Both the position numbers and the translations under genes were made by a program. Source: an uncultured Gemmiger sp. (GTDB lineage Bacteria > Bacillota > Clostridia > Oscillospirales > Ruminococcaceae). From it: 64,000 bases of DNA. The stretch is from assembly GCA_947629015.1 (NCBI GenBank), contig CANRCB010000001.1, positions 124,001 to 188,000 of the forward strand, given 5' to 3'. The notes under the pieces are model-generated. The model was not told where the DNA came from and searched no databases. It worked only from the letters and a program-made list of their open reading frames with translations. Positions 18,088-26,401 of the stretch are shown piece after piece (positions within the stretch are counted from its first letter, which is position 1; every line of letters starts with the position of its first letter).

Positions 18088-18456
18088 CTACGCCCAGTCC
18101 CAGAACGAGGTGGCCATCTCCTCGATCTGGGCGTTGGCGCGCGCCGTCTCCACCGCCAGGTCCGCCCGGTTGTCCGGGTGGGCATAGTGGGGCAGCGTGG
18201 CGATGGTCTCCTGCAATTTGTCCACCAGCGCGCGCCGCACGAACAGGCGCAGCGCGCCGCCGCGCGCCTCGGCCACGGCGACGGTGGCACGGTACGCCCG
18301 CTGCGCCCCTGCATAGTCCGCCCGCAGGGCCAGGGCGTAGGCGTTGTTGATGTCCTGCCGCAGTTCCTCGGCGGTGGCGTGCACATACAACCCCGACCCG
18401 CCCAGCAAAAGCGCCAGCAGCACCAGCAGCGCGATGGCGTAGGCGTTGCGTTTCAT
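18088..18456 (-). CDS. DUF4363-family small membrane-anchored protein
   Basis: 122 residues. One N-terminal hydrophobic helix (residues ~6-27) is followed by a helical extracytoplasmic part containing repeated alanine-rich helices and ending EEMATSFWDWA. This resembles the DUF4363 family, which in clostridia sits next to DUF421 genes. The function is unknown. The ATG overlaps the stop of the DUF421 gene (ATGA), so the two are translated together. The gene converges on nrdR with only 4 bp between. Confidence 0.75.
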   Translation of the reverse strand: MKRNAYAIALLVLLALLLGGSGLYVHATAEELRQDINNAYALALRADYAGAQRAYRATVAVAEARGGALRLFVRRALVDKLQETIATLPHYAHPDNRADLAVETARANAQIEEMATSFWDWA

Positions 18457-19127
18457 TTTGGCCCCTCCCCGTTTTTGTCCGCCGCCCCGGTTTTGCCGGG
18501 GCGGTTTTCCTTTGCCGCCAAAAAGCTGTTCTGCCCGTCATACAAAAGCATCAGAACCTGCTTTTGCCGCAGCCCCTTGGCGCGCAGATATCCCTCCAGC
18601 CAGGCGTCGTCAAGGCCCAGCGCGCGCAGGCTCTCGGCGCAGGGGCAACCGTCGATGAGCAGCGGCAGCATTGGCGGGGCGCCGCCGTTTGCGGGGGCCG
18701 CGCTCAGGCTGCCGTTGGTTTCGATCACCGCCCACGCCGTGTCGGCGGGGCAAAAGATGTCCTTGCCGCGCAGCGCCTCGGCCAGGTCAGCGCCGGAGAT
18801 GCGCAGGTGCCGCAGCGCCTGCTGGTCGACCTTGCCGCCGCGCACCACCGTGACCGGCCGCCCGAACAGCGCCCGCGCGTAGCCCGGGCAGTAGTAGGCA
18901 AGGGTCGAGTTCAGGATCTCCAGCGCCGCGATGAGGAAGATGGCCGTCAGGCTGGCCAGCAGCGGCAGGTCCGGCTCCTCGATGCTGATGGAGGCCACGT
19001 TCGAGACGAGCAGCGCCGTCACCAGCTCGGCAGGCTGCAATTCCCCCAGCTGGCGCTTGCCCATCAGCCGCATGGCCGCGATGACAGCCGCGTAAATGAT
19101 GACGGTGCGCAGCAATGCCGTTGCCAT
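18453..19127 (-). CDS. DUF421 (YetF/YcaP) membrane protein
   Basis: 224 residues. Three N-terminal helices contain the family signature AAMRLMGKRQLGELQPAELVTALLVSNVASISIEEPDLPLL. They are followed by the small soluble DUF421 domain (GRPVTVVRGGKVDQQALRHLRISGADLAEALRGKDIF). Bacillus relatives include sporulation-induced proteins. The ATG at 19127 follows AAGGAGG with 9-bp spacing; the 18 codons further upstream are not family-like. The gene is divergent from the gerA operon and coupled to the DUF4363 gene, which fits a spore-membrane role, though that is inference. Confidence 0.85.
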   Translation of the reverse strand: MATALLRTVIIYAAVIAAMRLMGKRQLGELQPAELVTALLVSNVASISIEEPDLPLLASLTAIFLIAALEILNSTLAYYCPGYARALFGRPVTVVRGGKVDQQALRHLRISGADLAEALRGKDIFCPADTAWAVIETNGSLSAAPANGGAPPMLPLLIDGCPCAESLRALGLDDAWLEGYLRAKGLRQKQVLMLLYDGQNSFLAAKENRPGKTGAADKNGEGPK

Positions 19128-19155
19128 AAAGCGGTGCCTCCTTTTGGGTGTGCGA

Positions 19156-19185
19156 TGATATTTTGCCCGCGGTCTGCCCACACTA
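19156..19185 (+). promoter_or_regulatory. Candidate sigma-G promoter of the gerA operon
   Basis: TGATAT (19156-19161), 17 bp, CACACTA (19179-19185). The -10 matches the sigma-G consensus CATACTA at 6 of 7 positions and the -35 matches TGAATA at 4 of 6. No vegetative promoter was seen in this gap. gerA operons are known sigma-G targets in Bacillus. The start codon is at 19204, so the leader would be very short. Confidence 0.45.
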
Positions 19186-19203
19186 AGGGCGGGAGGGGAT
19201 GCA

Positions 19204-20664
19204 ATGCCAAACGATACACCGCTGCCGCGCGCGCTGGACGAGGCCCTTGCCTTCCTGCAAGAGCAGTTTGGCCAGTCGGCGGATTTTTATACCAAACCCA
19301 TGCGGCTGGGCACCGTGCCGGCGGCGCTGGCGCTGTTCACCGGCATCTCGTCGCCGGAAAAATTCACCGTCATGGTGCTGGACCTGCTCAAAAACGCCGA
19401 CGCCCTGCCCGCCGACGGCGCCGCCCTGGCGGACTGGCTGCTGGGCGCCGCGCCGGTGGCGGCCGAGCGGCAGCCCGTCACCGCCCAAAACGACCTTGTG
19501 CAAAAGCTGGGCAACGGCATGGCGGTGCTGCTGCTGGACGGCAGCGGCAAGGCCGTGGCCTTCTCTACGCAGGAGATGCCGCAACGCGGCGTCCCCGCGC
19601 CGGAGGGCGAGGGCGATATGCGCGGCCCGCAGGAGGCTTTTACCGAGACGCTGCGCGTGAACATCGCGCTGCTGCGCCGCCAGTTCCGCACCGGCACGCT
19701 GACGGCCGAGATCTTTACCGCTTCCACCCGCGCCGCCACCGAATATGCCGTCGTGTACGACAAAGCCCTTGCCCCCGCGGCGGTGGTGCAGACGCTCAAA
19801 AAGCGGCTGGCGGGCATCCGCATCCCGGTGCTGCTGGACAGCGCCTACTTTGCCTCGTTTTTAAAGCAGGACAAGCTCAACCTTTTCCCGGCCGCCGCCT
19901 ACACCGAGCGCCCCGCCACCGCCTGCGCGCGCCTGTGCGAGGGCAAGGTCGTCATCCTGGTGGCCGGCAGCCCGCAGGCGATGGTCGTGCCCGGCTTTTT
20001 TGCCGAGCATTTTGAGACACTGGACGATTATTCCTCCGGCGCGGTGTTCGCGGGGCTGATCCGGCTGCTCAAATACCTGGCGTTCGCCCTGGCGGTGTTC
20101 GGCCCGGGGCTTTACGTGATGGCGGTGTCCTTTGCGCCCGAGATCATCCCGGTGCAGCTGCTCGCAAAGCTCGCGCAGGCGGAGCAGGCCACCCCGCTGC
20201 CGCCCGTGCTGGAGATGCTCAGCGTCACGCTGCTGCTCGAGATCGTGCGCGAGGCGGGCCTGCGCGCGCCGCAGTCCATCGGGCACACGGTCAGCCTGGT
20301 GGGCGCGCTCATCATCGGGCAGACGGCGGTGGACGCCGGCATCGTCAGCGTGCCGGTGCTCACCATGGCGGCGGCCGCCACAATCGCCACGCTGGCGGTG
20401 CCGGCTTTGTATGAGCAGAGCATCCTGTTCCGCTTCGCGGTCATCGTGCTGGCGGGGGCCTTCGGCGTGCCGGGGCTTGCGTGCGGCGCGCTCATCATCC
20501 TGGCCATGGCCTGCGGCAGTGAGCCGTTCGGCTACGACTACCTCTACCCGCTCATGCCGCCTGGCAAGGCCACCTGGCGGGACGGCTTTGTGCGCAGCAT
20601 CTGGCAGTATCTTGCCGCGCGGGGGGAGGTGCTTGGCCGCCATGGAAAAGCCGACCGGGGGTGA
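19204..20664 (+). CDS. gerAA: Spore germination protein, GerAA type
   Basis: 486 residues. An N-terminal soluble region of about 280 residues includes SADFYTKPMRLGTVPAALALFTGISSPEKFTVMVLDLL and the GKVVILVAGSPQAMVVPGFFAEHFETLDDYSS stretch typical of GerA A-subunits. It is followed by membrane helices containing EMLSVTLLLEIVREAGLRAPQSIGHTVSLVGALIIGQ. It forms part of the germinant receptor in the inner spore membrane. GGGAGGGG precedes the ATG. First gene of an A-B-C operon. Confidence 0.9.
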   Translation: MPNDTPLPRALDEALAFLQEQFGQSADFYTKPMRLGTVPAALALFTGISSPEKFTVMVLDLLKNADALPADGAALADWLLGAAPVAAERQPVTAQNDLVQKLGNGMAVLLLDGSGKAVAFSTQEMPQRGVPAPEGEGDMRGPQEAFTETLRVNIALLRRQFRTGTLTAEIFTASTRAATEYAVVYDKALAPAAVVQTLKKRLAGIRIPVLLDSAYFASFLKQDKLNLFPAAAYTERPATACARLCEGKVVILVAGSPQAMVVPGFFAEHFETLDDYSSGAVFAGLIRLLKYLAFALAVFGPGLYVMAVSFAPEIIPVQLLAKLAQAEQATPLPPVLEMLSVTLLLEIVREAGLRAPQSIGHTVSLVGALIIGQTAVDAGIVSVPVLTMAAAATIATLAVPALYEQSILFRFAVIVLAGAFGVPGLACGALIILAMACGSEPFGYDYLYPLMPPGKATWRDGFVRSIWQYLAARGEVLGRHGKADRG

Positions 20665-21646
20665 GTTCACCCTTTTTGCCGCGCTGCTGGCGGGGGCGCT
20701 GCTCAACACGCTGCTGGCCCGCCAGACGGGGTACGGCGCGCGGGCGGGGCTGCTGATGGCGCCGCTGTCCGTCGCCGTGCTGGCGGCGGCGGGGTGGATG
20801 TTCGCCGCCGCGTGGCAGCGCGGGCAGAACGCGCTGTACCGCGCCCTCTTTACGGCGCTGCTGGCGCTGAGCTCGGTGCTGGAGCTGCTGCGCCTGTGGC
20901 AGCTGGCTGCCGCGCTCTACCCCGGCACCGTCACCCTCACGGCCGTCTGCGTCACGGTGCTGCTGCCGGTCATCTATCTGCGGCGCATCTCGGCCATCTC
21001 GCAGACCGCCAACGTGCTGCTCTGCCTGCTGCTGGGCGCTACGGCGGTCATGCTCGCCTCCATCGCGGGGCGGCTGCAGGTGACCAACCTGCAGGCAGCG
21101 CCGCTGCACCCGGCGGACTGCGCCCGGGCGCTGTGGGCGCAGGGGGTGCTTTGGCCGGAGCTGCTGCTCCCCGCGCTGTGGCCGCAGCAGGCCGGGCGCG
21201 GGCGGTGCGTGCCGCTGCGCCTGGCGGGGTACACCGTCGCGTTCGGGGCGGGGGCGCACCTGGTGCTGGAGCTGTTTTTCGGCGCCGCCATGCCGGGGCG
21301 GCAAAATCCGCTGCACACCGCCGCGCAGAGCGGCGCGCTTTCCATCTTCAACCGGCTGGAATGGATGCAGCTGCTGCTGTGGACGATGCTGGTATCCCTC
21401 AAGCTGGCGGTGTACCTGTATGCCATGGTCGGGCTGTGCGGCGGCAAAAGCCGCGGCGAGGACACCGCCGTGGGGCTGGACCGGTATCCGCTCTATTTTG
21501 CCGCCATGCTGCTGGCCTGCGTGCTGCTGCGCGGCGCCGATACCACGCGCCTGCTGCTGTGGCGCAACGCCGCCGCGTGGGTGCTGGCGGGCCTTGTGGG
21601 GATAGGGGGTGGGCTCAAATGGCTGCTGGGCGCAAAGGCCGCATAG
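20642..21646 (+). CDS. gerAB: Spore germination protein, GerAB type (amino acid permease-like)
   Basis: 334 residues, almost wholly hydrophobic with about ten predicted helices. The start (GEFTLFAALLAGALLNTLLARQTGYGARAGLL) matches the APC-like GerAB family, whose members bind the germinant. It overlaps gerAA by 23 bp and gerAC by 28 bp. The ATG at 20642 was chosen because GGGGAGGT lies at 20623-20630; the longer frame upstream is inside gerAA. Sequence conservation is low, so the call rests on hydropathy, position and order. Confidence 0.82.
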   Translation: MEKPTGGEFTLFAALLAGALLNTLLARQTGYGARAGLLMAPLSVAVLAAAGWMFAAAWQRGQNALYRALFTALLALSSVLELLRLWQLAAALYPGTVTLTAVCVTVLLPVIYLRRISAISQTANVLLCLLLGATAVMLASIAGRLQVTNLQAAPLHPADCARALWAQGVLWPELLLPALWPQQAGRGRCVPLRLAGYTVAFGAGAHLVLELFFGAAMPGRQNPLHTAAQSGALSIFNRLEWMQLLLWTMLVSLKLAVYLYAMVGLCGGKSRGEDTAVGLDRYPLYFAAMLLACVLLRGADTTRLLLWRNAAAWVLAGLVGIGGGLKWLLGAKAA

Positions 21647-22548
21647 CCGCCGCGCTGGCCGCCGCACTGCTGCTCACCGCCTGCGGCGGCACCCCGCTCT
21701 CACAGCGGGAGGTGGTGCGCGCGGTGTTTTTTGGCGAGGGGCGGGCGCTGCTGCTGCTGGCCGACGCGGATGCGCCGGAGGGCAAGACCGCCTATAAAAC
21801 GGCGGAAGGGCGGGGCGCCACCCCCGCCCAGGCATTGCAGGATGCCGCCGGGCAGCTGGACGGCACCGCCTTTTACGGCTTGATGGATGTGGTGGGCCTG
21901 CCCGCCGGCTGCGGCTGGGAGGCGGCCGCCGGCATCGGGGCGCTGCTCTACCGCGAGGGCAAGCCCGCGCCGGAACTCTCGGTGTTTTTGCTGCAAGGGG
22001 ACGAGACGGCGCAGAACGCCGGGGAAATTTACGAAAGCCTGCAAGCGCTGGAAAAAAGCCACGGCGTGCACTGCGGGCTGCAAACGCTGTTTGCGCAGGA
22101 GGGCCTGTGCGCCCTGCCCGCGCGCGCCGGGGCCGGCTACGGCTTTGCGCTGCTGCCCAAAGGGGGAGAGCCCGCCCTGTTCACCCGGCCGCCCGCCGCG
22201 CAGCTGGCGGCGGTGCTGTGCGGCCAGGCGGACAAATTCAGCTTTACCTTTGCCGGCGGCGCCGCGCGCTGCCGTGCGGACGCCGAAGCCACGGTGCTGC
22301 CCCAAACCGATGCCACACGGGTGCAGCTGCATCTGCAGCACCTTGAACTGGATGTGCTGGCGGAGCCCATGACGGAAGATTCGGCCGCCGCAGCCCTGCG
22401 CGGCGAGCTGCTCGCCGCCTTTGCGGCGCTCCGCCAAACAGCGCAGGCGCAAAACAGCGACCCGATGCACCTGCGCTTTTGGACGGCGGTCCAATACGGC
22501 CCCGCCGCCGCGCCCGCCCCGCCGCAGCTTGCGATCTTACTTGAATGA
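21619..22548 (+). CDS. gerAC: Spore germination lipoprotein, GerAC type
   Basis: 309 residues. A lipoprotein signal peptide ends in LLLTACGG, so the cysteine would be lipidated. The body is GerAC-like in position and size: DEREVV-like SQREVVRAVFFG, and a GEIYESLQALEKSHGVHCGLQTLF segment comparable to the domain that GerAC proteins use. Amino-acid conservation is weak, and the assignment leans on being third in a gerA operon. The ATG at 21619 overlaps gerAB. Confidence 0.78.
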   Translation: MAAGRKGRIAAALAAALLLTACGGTPLSQREVVRAVFFGEGRALLLLADADAPEGKTAYKTAEGRGATPAQALQDAAGQLDGTAFYGLMDVVGLPAGCGWEAAAGIGALLYREGKPAPELSVFLLQGDETAQNAGEIYESLQALEKSHGVHCGLQTLFAQEGLCALPARAGAGYGFALLPKGGEPALFTRPPAAQLAAVLCGQADKFSFTFAGGAARCRADAEATVLPQTDATRVQLHLQHLELDVLAEPMTEDSAAAALRGELLAAFAALRQTAQAQNSDPMHLRFWTAVQYGPAAAPAPPQLAILLE

Positions 22549-22575
22549 AGGTATGGCGCTGCGGAAAGGCAGAAA

Positions 22576-22607
22576 CCGCCGCCCCGGCCGGTTGGCCGGG
22601 GCGGCGG
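22576..22607 (+). terminator. Strong hairpin after gerAC
   Basis: CCGCCGCCCCGGCC (22576-22589) pairs perfectly with GGCCGGGGCGGCGG (22594-22607) around GGTT. The T content afterwards is poor. It probably ends the gerA operon. Confidence 0.65.
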
Positions 22608-22616
22608 CAGTGTGTT

Positions 22617-22747
22617 AAAAGCGCTTTCACGGGTAGATTTGTAGGGCGGGGGCTTGCCCCCGCCGTGCAGCCATGCCATTGCCGCAACGTTTTTTCGGCG
22701 GGCTCAAGAGCCCGCCCTACACGCTTCCATGGGGCAATTATCGTTTT
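22617..22747 (+). repeat. Dispersed palindromic repeat, copy A
   Basis: The core runs from GTAGGGCGGG (22641-22650) to CCCGCCCTAC (22711-22720). It contains two hairpins, one with a GGGGGCTTGCCCCC centre and one with a GGGCTCAAGAGCCC centre. Flanks are also shared with the other copies: AAAGCGCTTTCACGGGTAGATTT before the core, and a CTTCCATGGGGCAA..ATCGTTTTT-like tail after it. Intergenic, between gerAC and fhs. Confidence 0.93.
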
Positions 22748-22775
22748 TGACGGTGCGTGGTTCAAAAGGAAAAAC

Positions 22776-24437
22776 TCAGAACAGGCCGGTGATCTTGCCG
22801 TTTTCGTCACAGTCGATGTCCATGGCGGCCGGGTGCTTGGGCAGGCCGGGCATCGTCATGATGTTGCCGCAGATGACGACGACGAACCCGGCCCCGGCCG
22901 AAAGGCGCACCTCGCGCACGTTCATGGTAAAGCCGGTGGGCGCGGCCTTGAGCGCCGCGTCGTCGCTGAAGGAATACTGCGTCTTGGCAATGCACACCGG
23001 CAGGCCGCCGTAGCCCATCGCCGCCAGCTCGTCCAGCGTCTTTTTGGCGGCGGCCGAATAGTTCACGCCGTCGGCACGGTAGATCTTTTTGGCCACCGCC
23101 TCGATCTTTTCGGGCAGCGTGGCGTCAAGCGGATAGGTGAAGCGGATGGGCCGGTCCTCCAAGATGGAAAGCACCGTCTGCGCCAGCTCCTTACCGCCCT
23201 CGCCGCCTTTGGCGAACACCTCCGACAGCGCGCAGGGCACGCCGGCCTTTTCGCACACCTCGCGGATGACGGCCATCTCCTCGGCCGTGTCGGTGGGGAA
23301 GGCGTTGATGGCCACGCACACCGGCAGGCCAAAGCCGTTTTTCAGGTTGTCGATGTGGCGTTCAAGGTTGGCGGCGCCCGCCCGCACCGCCGCGGCGTCC
23401 GGCCTGGCCAGGTCGGCCTTTGCCACGCCGCCGTGGCTCTTGAGCGCGCGCACCGTGGCCACCAGCACCACGGCGGACGGCGCGATGCCGGCATAGCGGC
23501 ACTTGATATCGAGGAATTTCTCGGCGCCCAGGTCGGCGCCGAAGCCGGCCTCGGTGACCACATAGTCCGCCAGTTTGAGGCTGAGCTTCGTCGCCGTGAC
23601 GCTGTTGCAGCCGTGGGCGATGTTCGCGAACGGGCCGCCGTGGATGATGGCGGGGTTGTTCTCCAGCGTCTGCACAAGGTTGGGGTCGATGGCGTCCTTG
23701 AGCAGGGCGGTCATCGCGCCGGCGGCGCCAAGGTCCCCAGCCGTGACGGGCTTGCCGTCGTAGGTGTAGGCGCACACGATGCGGGAAAGCCGCTCCTTCA
23801 AATCCTTCAGGTCGGTGGCAAGGCAGAAGATGGCCATGATCTCGCTGGCGACGGTGATGTCGAACCCGTCCTCACGCGGGGTGCCGTTGACCTTGCCGCC
23901 CAGCCCGTCCACCAAAAAGCGGAGCTGGCGGTCGTTCATATCCATGCAGCGCTTCCAGGTCACGCGGCGCGGGTCGATGTTCAGGGGGTTGCCCTGCTGG
24001 ATGGAGTTGTCGATCATGGCGGCCAGCAGGTTGTTGGCCGTGCCGATGGCGTGGATGTCGCCGGTAAAATGCAGGTTGATGTCCTCCATGGGCACCACCT
24101 GGGCGTAGCCGCCGCCCGCGGCGCCGCCCTTGATGCCGAACACCGGCCCCAAGCTGGGCTCCCGCAGGCAGAGCATGGTTTTCTTGCCCAGGGCGCACAA
24201 AGCGTCCGCCAAACCGACGCTGGTCGTGGTTTTGCCCTCGCCGGCCGGGGTGGGGGAGATGGCGGTCACCAAAATCAGCCTGCCGTCCGGGCCCGCCCTG
24301 CGGATGAGCTTGTGGTCGAGCTTGGCCTTGTATCTGCCGTAGGGGATGATGGAATCAGCGTCCAGCCCCACGCGCGCGGCGATCTCGGTGATGGGCTTGA
24401 GGGTTGCGGCCTGGGCGATCTCGATATCGGTCAGCAT
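22776..24437 (-). CDS. fhs: Formate--tetrahydrofolate ligase
   Basis: 553 residues, normal for the family. It makes 10-formyl-THF from formate, ATP and THF, feeding purine synthesis and the Wood-Ljungdahl methyl branch. Signatures seen are [20 protein letters not shown] (61-80, ATP binding), [36 protein letters not shown], and the C-terminal [22 protein letters not shown]. The ATG at 24437 follows AGGGAG. The extended frame upstream covers the leader and is not conserved. It is transcribed alone from the promoter at 24519-24547. Confidence 0.98.
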   Translation of the reverse strand: MLTDIEIAQAATLKPITEIAARVGLDADSIIPYGRYKAKLDHKLIRRAGPDGRLILVTAISPTPAGEGKTTTSVGLADALCALGKKTMLCLREPSLGPVFGIKGGAAGGGYAQVVPMEDINLHFTGDIHAIGTANNLLAAMIDNSIQQGNPLNIDPRRVTWKRCMDMNDRQLRFLVDGLGGKVNGTPREDGFDITVASEIMAIFCLATDLKDLKERLSRIVCAYTYDGKPVTAGDLGAAGAMTALLKDAIDPNLVQTLENNPAIIHGGPFANIAHGCNSVTATKLSLKLADYVVTEAGFGADLGAEKFLDIKCRYAGIAPSAVVLVATVRALKSHGGVAKADLARPDAAAVRAGAANLERHIDNLKNGFGLPVCVAINAFPTDTAEEMAVIREVCEKAGVPCALSEVFAKGGEGGKELAQTVLSILEDRPIRFTYPLDATLPEKIEAVAKKIYRADGVNYSAAAKKTLDELAAMGYGGLPVCIAKTQYSFSDDAALKAAPTGFTMNVREVRLSAGAGFVVVICGNIMTMPGLPKHPAAMDIDCDENGKITGLF

Positions 24438-24518
24438 TGTATCTCCCTGTCCTTTCTGCTTGCGGTCCTTTGGCAAAAAGACTACCATATTTTGTGGTGC
24501 GGGCTTTCCCGCCCTCCA

Positions 24519-24547
24519 ATTGTAGCAGATGCCCGCGGGGAATACAA
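24519..24547 (-). promoter_or_regulatory. Promoter of fhs
   Basis: On the minus strand TTGTAT (24547-24542), 17 bp, TACAAT (24524-24519), about 75 bp upstream of the start codon. The leader holds a small GCGGG/CCCGC hairpin near 24498-24512. Confidence 0.75.
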
Positions 24548-24570
24548 GCCAAAACCGCCCCCGCGCCAAA

Positions 24571-24610
24571 AAAGGTGGAAAACACCAAAAAAGCGATGCT
24601 TTCCACCTTT
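24571..24610 (-). terminator. Terminator of the metY-metA-glycosyltransferase unit
   Basis: Read on the minus strand, AAAGGTGGAAA (24610-24600) pairs with TTTCCACCTTT (24581-24571), continuing into a run of T. It follows the glycosyltransferase stop at 24633. Confidence 0.85.
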
Positions 24611-24632
24611 GGCTTTATCCAATTTTACGCGC

Positions 24633-25427
24633 TCACAGGCTGCCTTTGCCAAGGCCCCAGCGGGCAAAATACCGCCCCATGCTCTTGAGCTGCATCATAA
24701 ATTTGTGCGCGTCCCGCTGGGGGTCCCGGTGCCAGGCGTGGACGGCGGCAAACTGCGGCGCCAGCCACACCCCGCCCTTTTGCAGGGCCTTCTGGGTGAT
24801 GTCGGCGTCCTCCACATACATGAAATACCCCTCGTCAAAACCGCCGATGCCCTTGAACACGTCGGTGCGCACCGCCATAAAGCTGCCGGTGCAGAACGCG
24901 ATGCGCCGCGGGGCCGTCAGGTCCTCGTCCTGCATGGTGTAGCGGGCGTCCGTTTTGGCAAACGGGCCGCCAAAGCGCGGGGCCAGCTGCCGCGCCAGCA
25001 GCCGCCAGGGCGTCGGCTTGCGGCGGGGCAGGTGCTGGATGCGCCCGTCCGGGTAATAAAGCTGCGGCGTCGCCATCACGGCGCCGGGCTGCGCCAGCAG
25101 CCACGCGGCAAGGCGCTCCAGCGTGTTTTGCCCCTCGTACAGCAAAATATCGGGGTTCAAAACAAAATGCACGTCGCTGGCAAGCGCCGGCAGCACGCTG
25201 TTGTGGCCTTTCCCGAAGCCGACGTTTTCCGGCAGGCATTTCACCTTTACACGCCCGTCGCCAAAATCCGTGGCCGCCAGCCGGGCCCCGCAGCCGTCGG
25301 GGCTCGCGTTGTCGATGACGTACAGTGTAAAGCCCGGCGCCGGGGTATCGGCCAAAATGCTGCGCACGGCGGCGGCGACCTCGTCATAGTCGCAATAGGC
25401 GACGATGGAAGCGCTCAGCTCAGGCAT
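24633..25427 (-). CDS. Family 2 glycosyltransferase (rhamnosyltransferase-like)
   Basis: 264 residues. GT-A fold features: LSASIVAYCDYDEV at the start, the nucleotide-sugar region VIDNASPDGCG, ENVGFGKGHNSVLPALASDVHFVLNPDILL (NPD in place of DXD), and the acceptor/catalytic segment FDEGYFMYVEDADITQKA. This pattern is close to WbbL/RfbN-like dTDP-rhamnosyltransferases, so transfer of rhamnose or a similar sugar onto a surface glycan is likely but unproven. The ATG at 25427 overlaps the metA stop by 8 bp, an odd coupling of cell-wall and methionine genes. Confidence 0.83.
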   Translation of the reverse strand: MPELSASIVAYCDYDEVAAAVRSILADTPAPGFTLYVIDNASPDGCGARLAATDFGDGRVKVKCLPENVGFGKGHNSVLPALASDVHFVLNPDILLYEGQNTLERLAAWLLAQPGAVMATPQLYYPDGRIQHLPRRKPTPWRLLARQLAPRFGGPFAKTDARYTMQDEDLTAPRRIAFCTGSFMAVRTDVFKGIGGFDEGYFMYVEDADITQKALQKGGVWLAPQFAAVHAWHRDPQRDAHKFMMQLKSMGRYFARWGLGKGSL

Positions 25428-26376
25428 GGCCCCGCGCCTCCGCGCCCGTGCCGCCCACAGCCTCCAGCGTGCCAAGGTCATAGGGGGTGTTCTGGTAGAC
25501 GTAGTAGTTCAGCCAGTTGGTGTAGAGCAGGTGCCCGTGCGCCCGCCAGCGGAAGACGGGATCCTGCGATGGGTCGTCGGCCGGGTAGTAGTTGACGGGC
25601 GGCAAAATGGCCTTGCCGGCGGCGATATCGCGCCGATACTCGGTATCCAGGGTGTATTTGTCATATTCCGGGTGGCCGATGACGAAGATCTGCCGCCCCG
25701 AATCGGTCGAGAGCAGCATCGGCCCGGCCACGGCGCTGTCGGCCAGGATGCGCAGGTCGGGGCAGGCCTCGATGTCCGCGCGGTCGATGCCCGCCCAGCG
25801 GCTGTGCGGGGCGTAGAACACCTCGTCAAAGCCGCGCACCAGCGGGTTTGAGGGGCGCACCACCTTGTGCGGGAACACCCCGAACAGCTTTTGCGCAAAG
25901 CTCACCTTGGGGATGCCGAAATGGTAGTACAGCCCCGCCAGCGCGCCCCAGCACAGGTGGATGGTGGAGAACACATTCTCCTTGGAATAGTCCATGATGG
26001 CGCACAGTTCGTCCCAGTAATCCACCTGCTCGTAGTCCATATCCTCCAGCGGCGCGCCGGTGATGATCATGCCGTCGAACCGCTCGCCCCGCACCTCGGC
26101 AAAGGTCTTGTAAAAGGCCTTCATGTGCTCCTGCGGGGTGTGGGTGGCGGTGTGGGTGGCCGTCTGCAAAAAGGTCAGCTGCACCTGCAGCGGGCTGTTG
26201 GCCAGAAGGCGCGCCAGCTGCGTTTCGGTGATGATCTTGGTCGGCATCAGGTTGAGGATGAGGATGCGCAGCGGCCGGATGTGCTGGCTCTGCGCGCGCT
26301 GCCGGTGCATGACAAACACGTTTTCCTTGCTCAGCACTTCATAGGCCGGCAGTTCCTGCGGGATGATCAGGGGCAT
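25420..26376 (-). CDS. metA: Homoserine O-acetyltransferase (MetA family)
   Basis: 318 residues. It activates homoserine for methionine synthesis. The catalytic residues align by number with known MetA proteins: Cys142 (HLCWGA), His235 and Glu237 (GHPEYD). Residue 111 is glutamate (GAPLE). Published work on this family links Glu111 to acetyl-CoA use and glycine at this position to succinyl-CoA use, so acetyl-CoA is the likely donor. That agrees with the neighbouring metY, which uses O-acetylhomoserine. It lies 25 bp downstream of metY in the same operon. Confidence 0.95.
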   Translation of the reverse strand: MPLIIPQELPAYEVLSKENVFVMHRQRAQSQHIRPLRILILNLMPTKIITETQLARLLANSPLQVQLTFLQTATHTATHTPQEHMKAFYKTFAEVRGERFDGMIITGAPLEDMDYEQVDYWDELCAIMDYSKENVFSTIHLCWGALAGLYYHFGIPKVSFAQKLFGVFPHKVVRPSNPLVRGFDEVFYAPHSRWAGIDRADIEACPDLRILADSAVAGPMLLSTDSGRQIFVIGHPEYDKYTLDTEYRRDIAAGKAILPPVNYYPADDPSQDPVFRWRAHGHLLYTNWLNYYVYQNTPYDLGTLEAVGGTGAEARGHA

Positions 26377-26401
26377 GGCGGGGCTCCTTTACACGGTACG
26401 G

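Noticed and set aside
22545..25595. 1016-codon plus-strand frame opposite fhs and the glycosyltransferase
   Set aside because: Antisense shadow; the minus strand encodes Fhs with all its motifs, and the plus frame has no recognisable domain and crosses a repeat copy.
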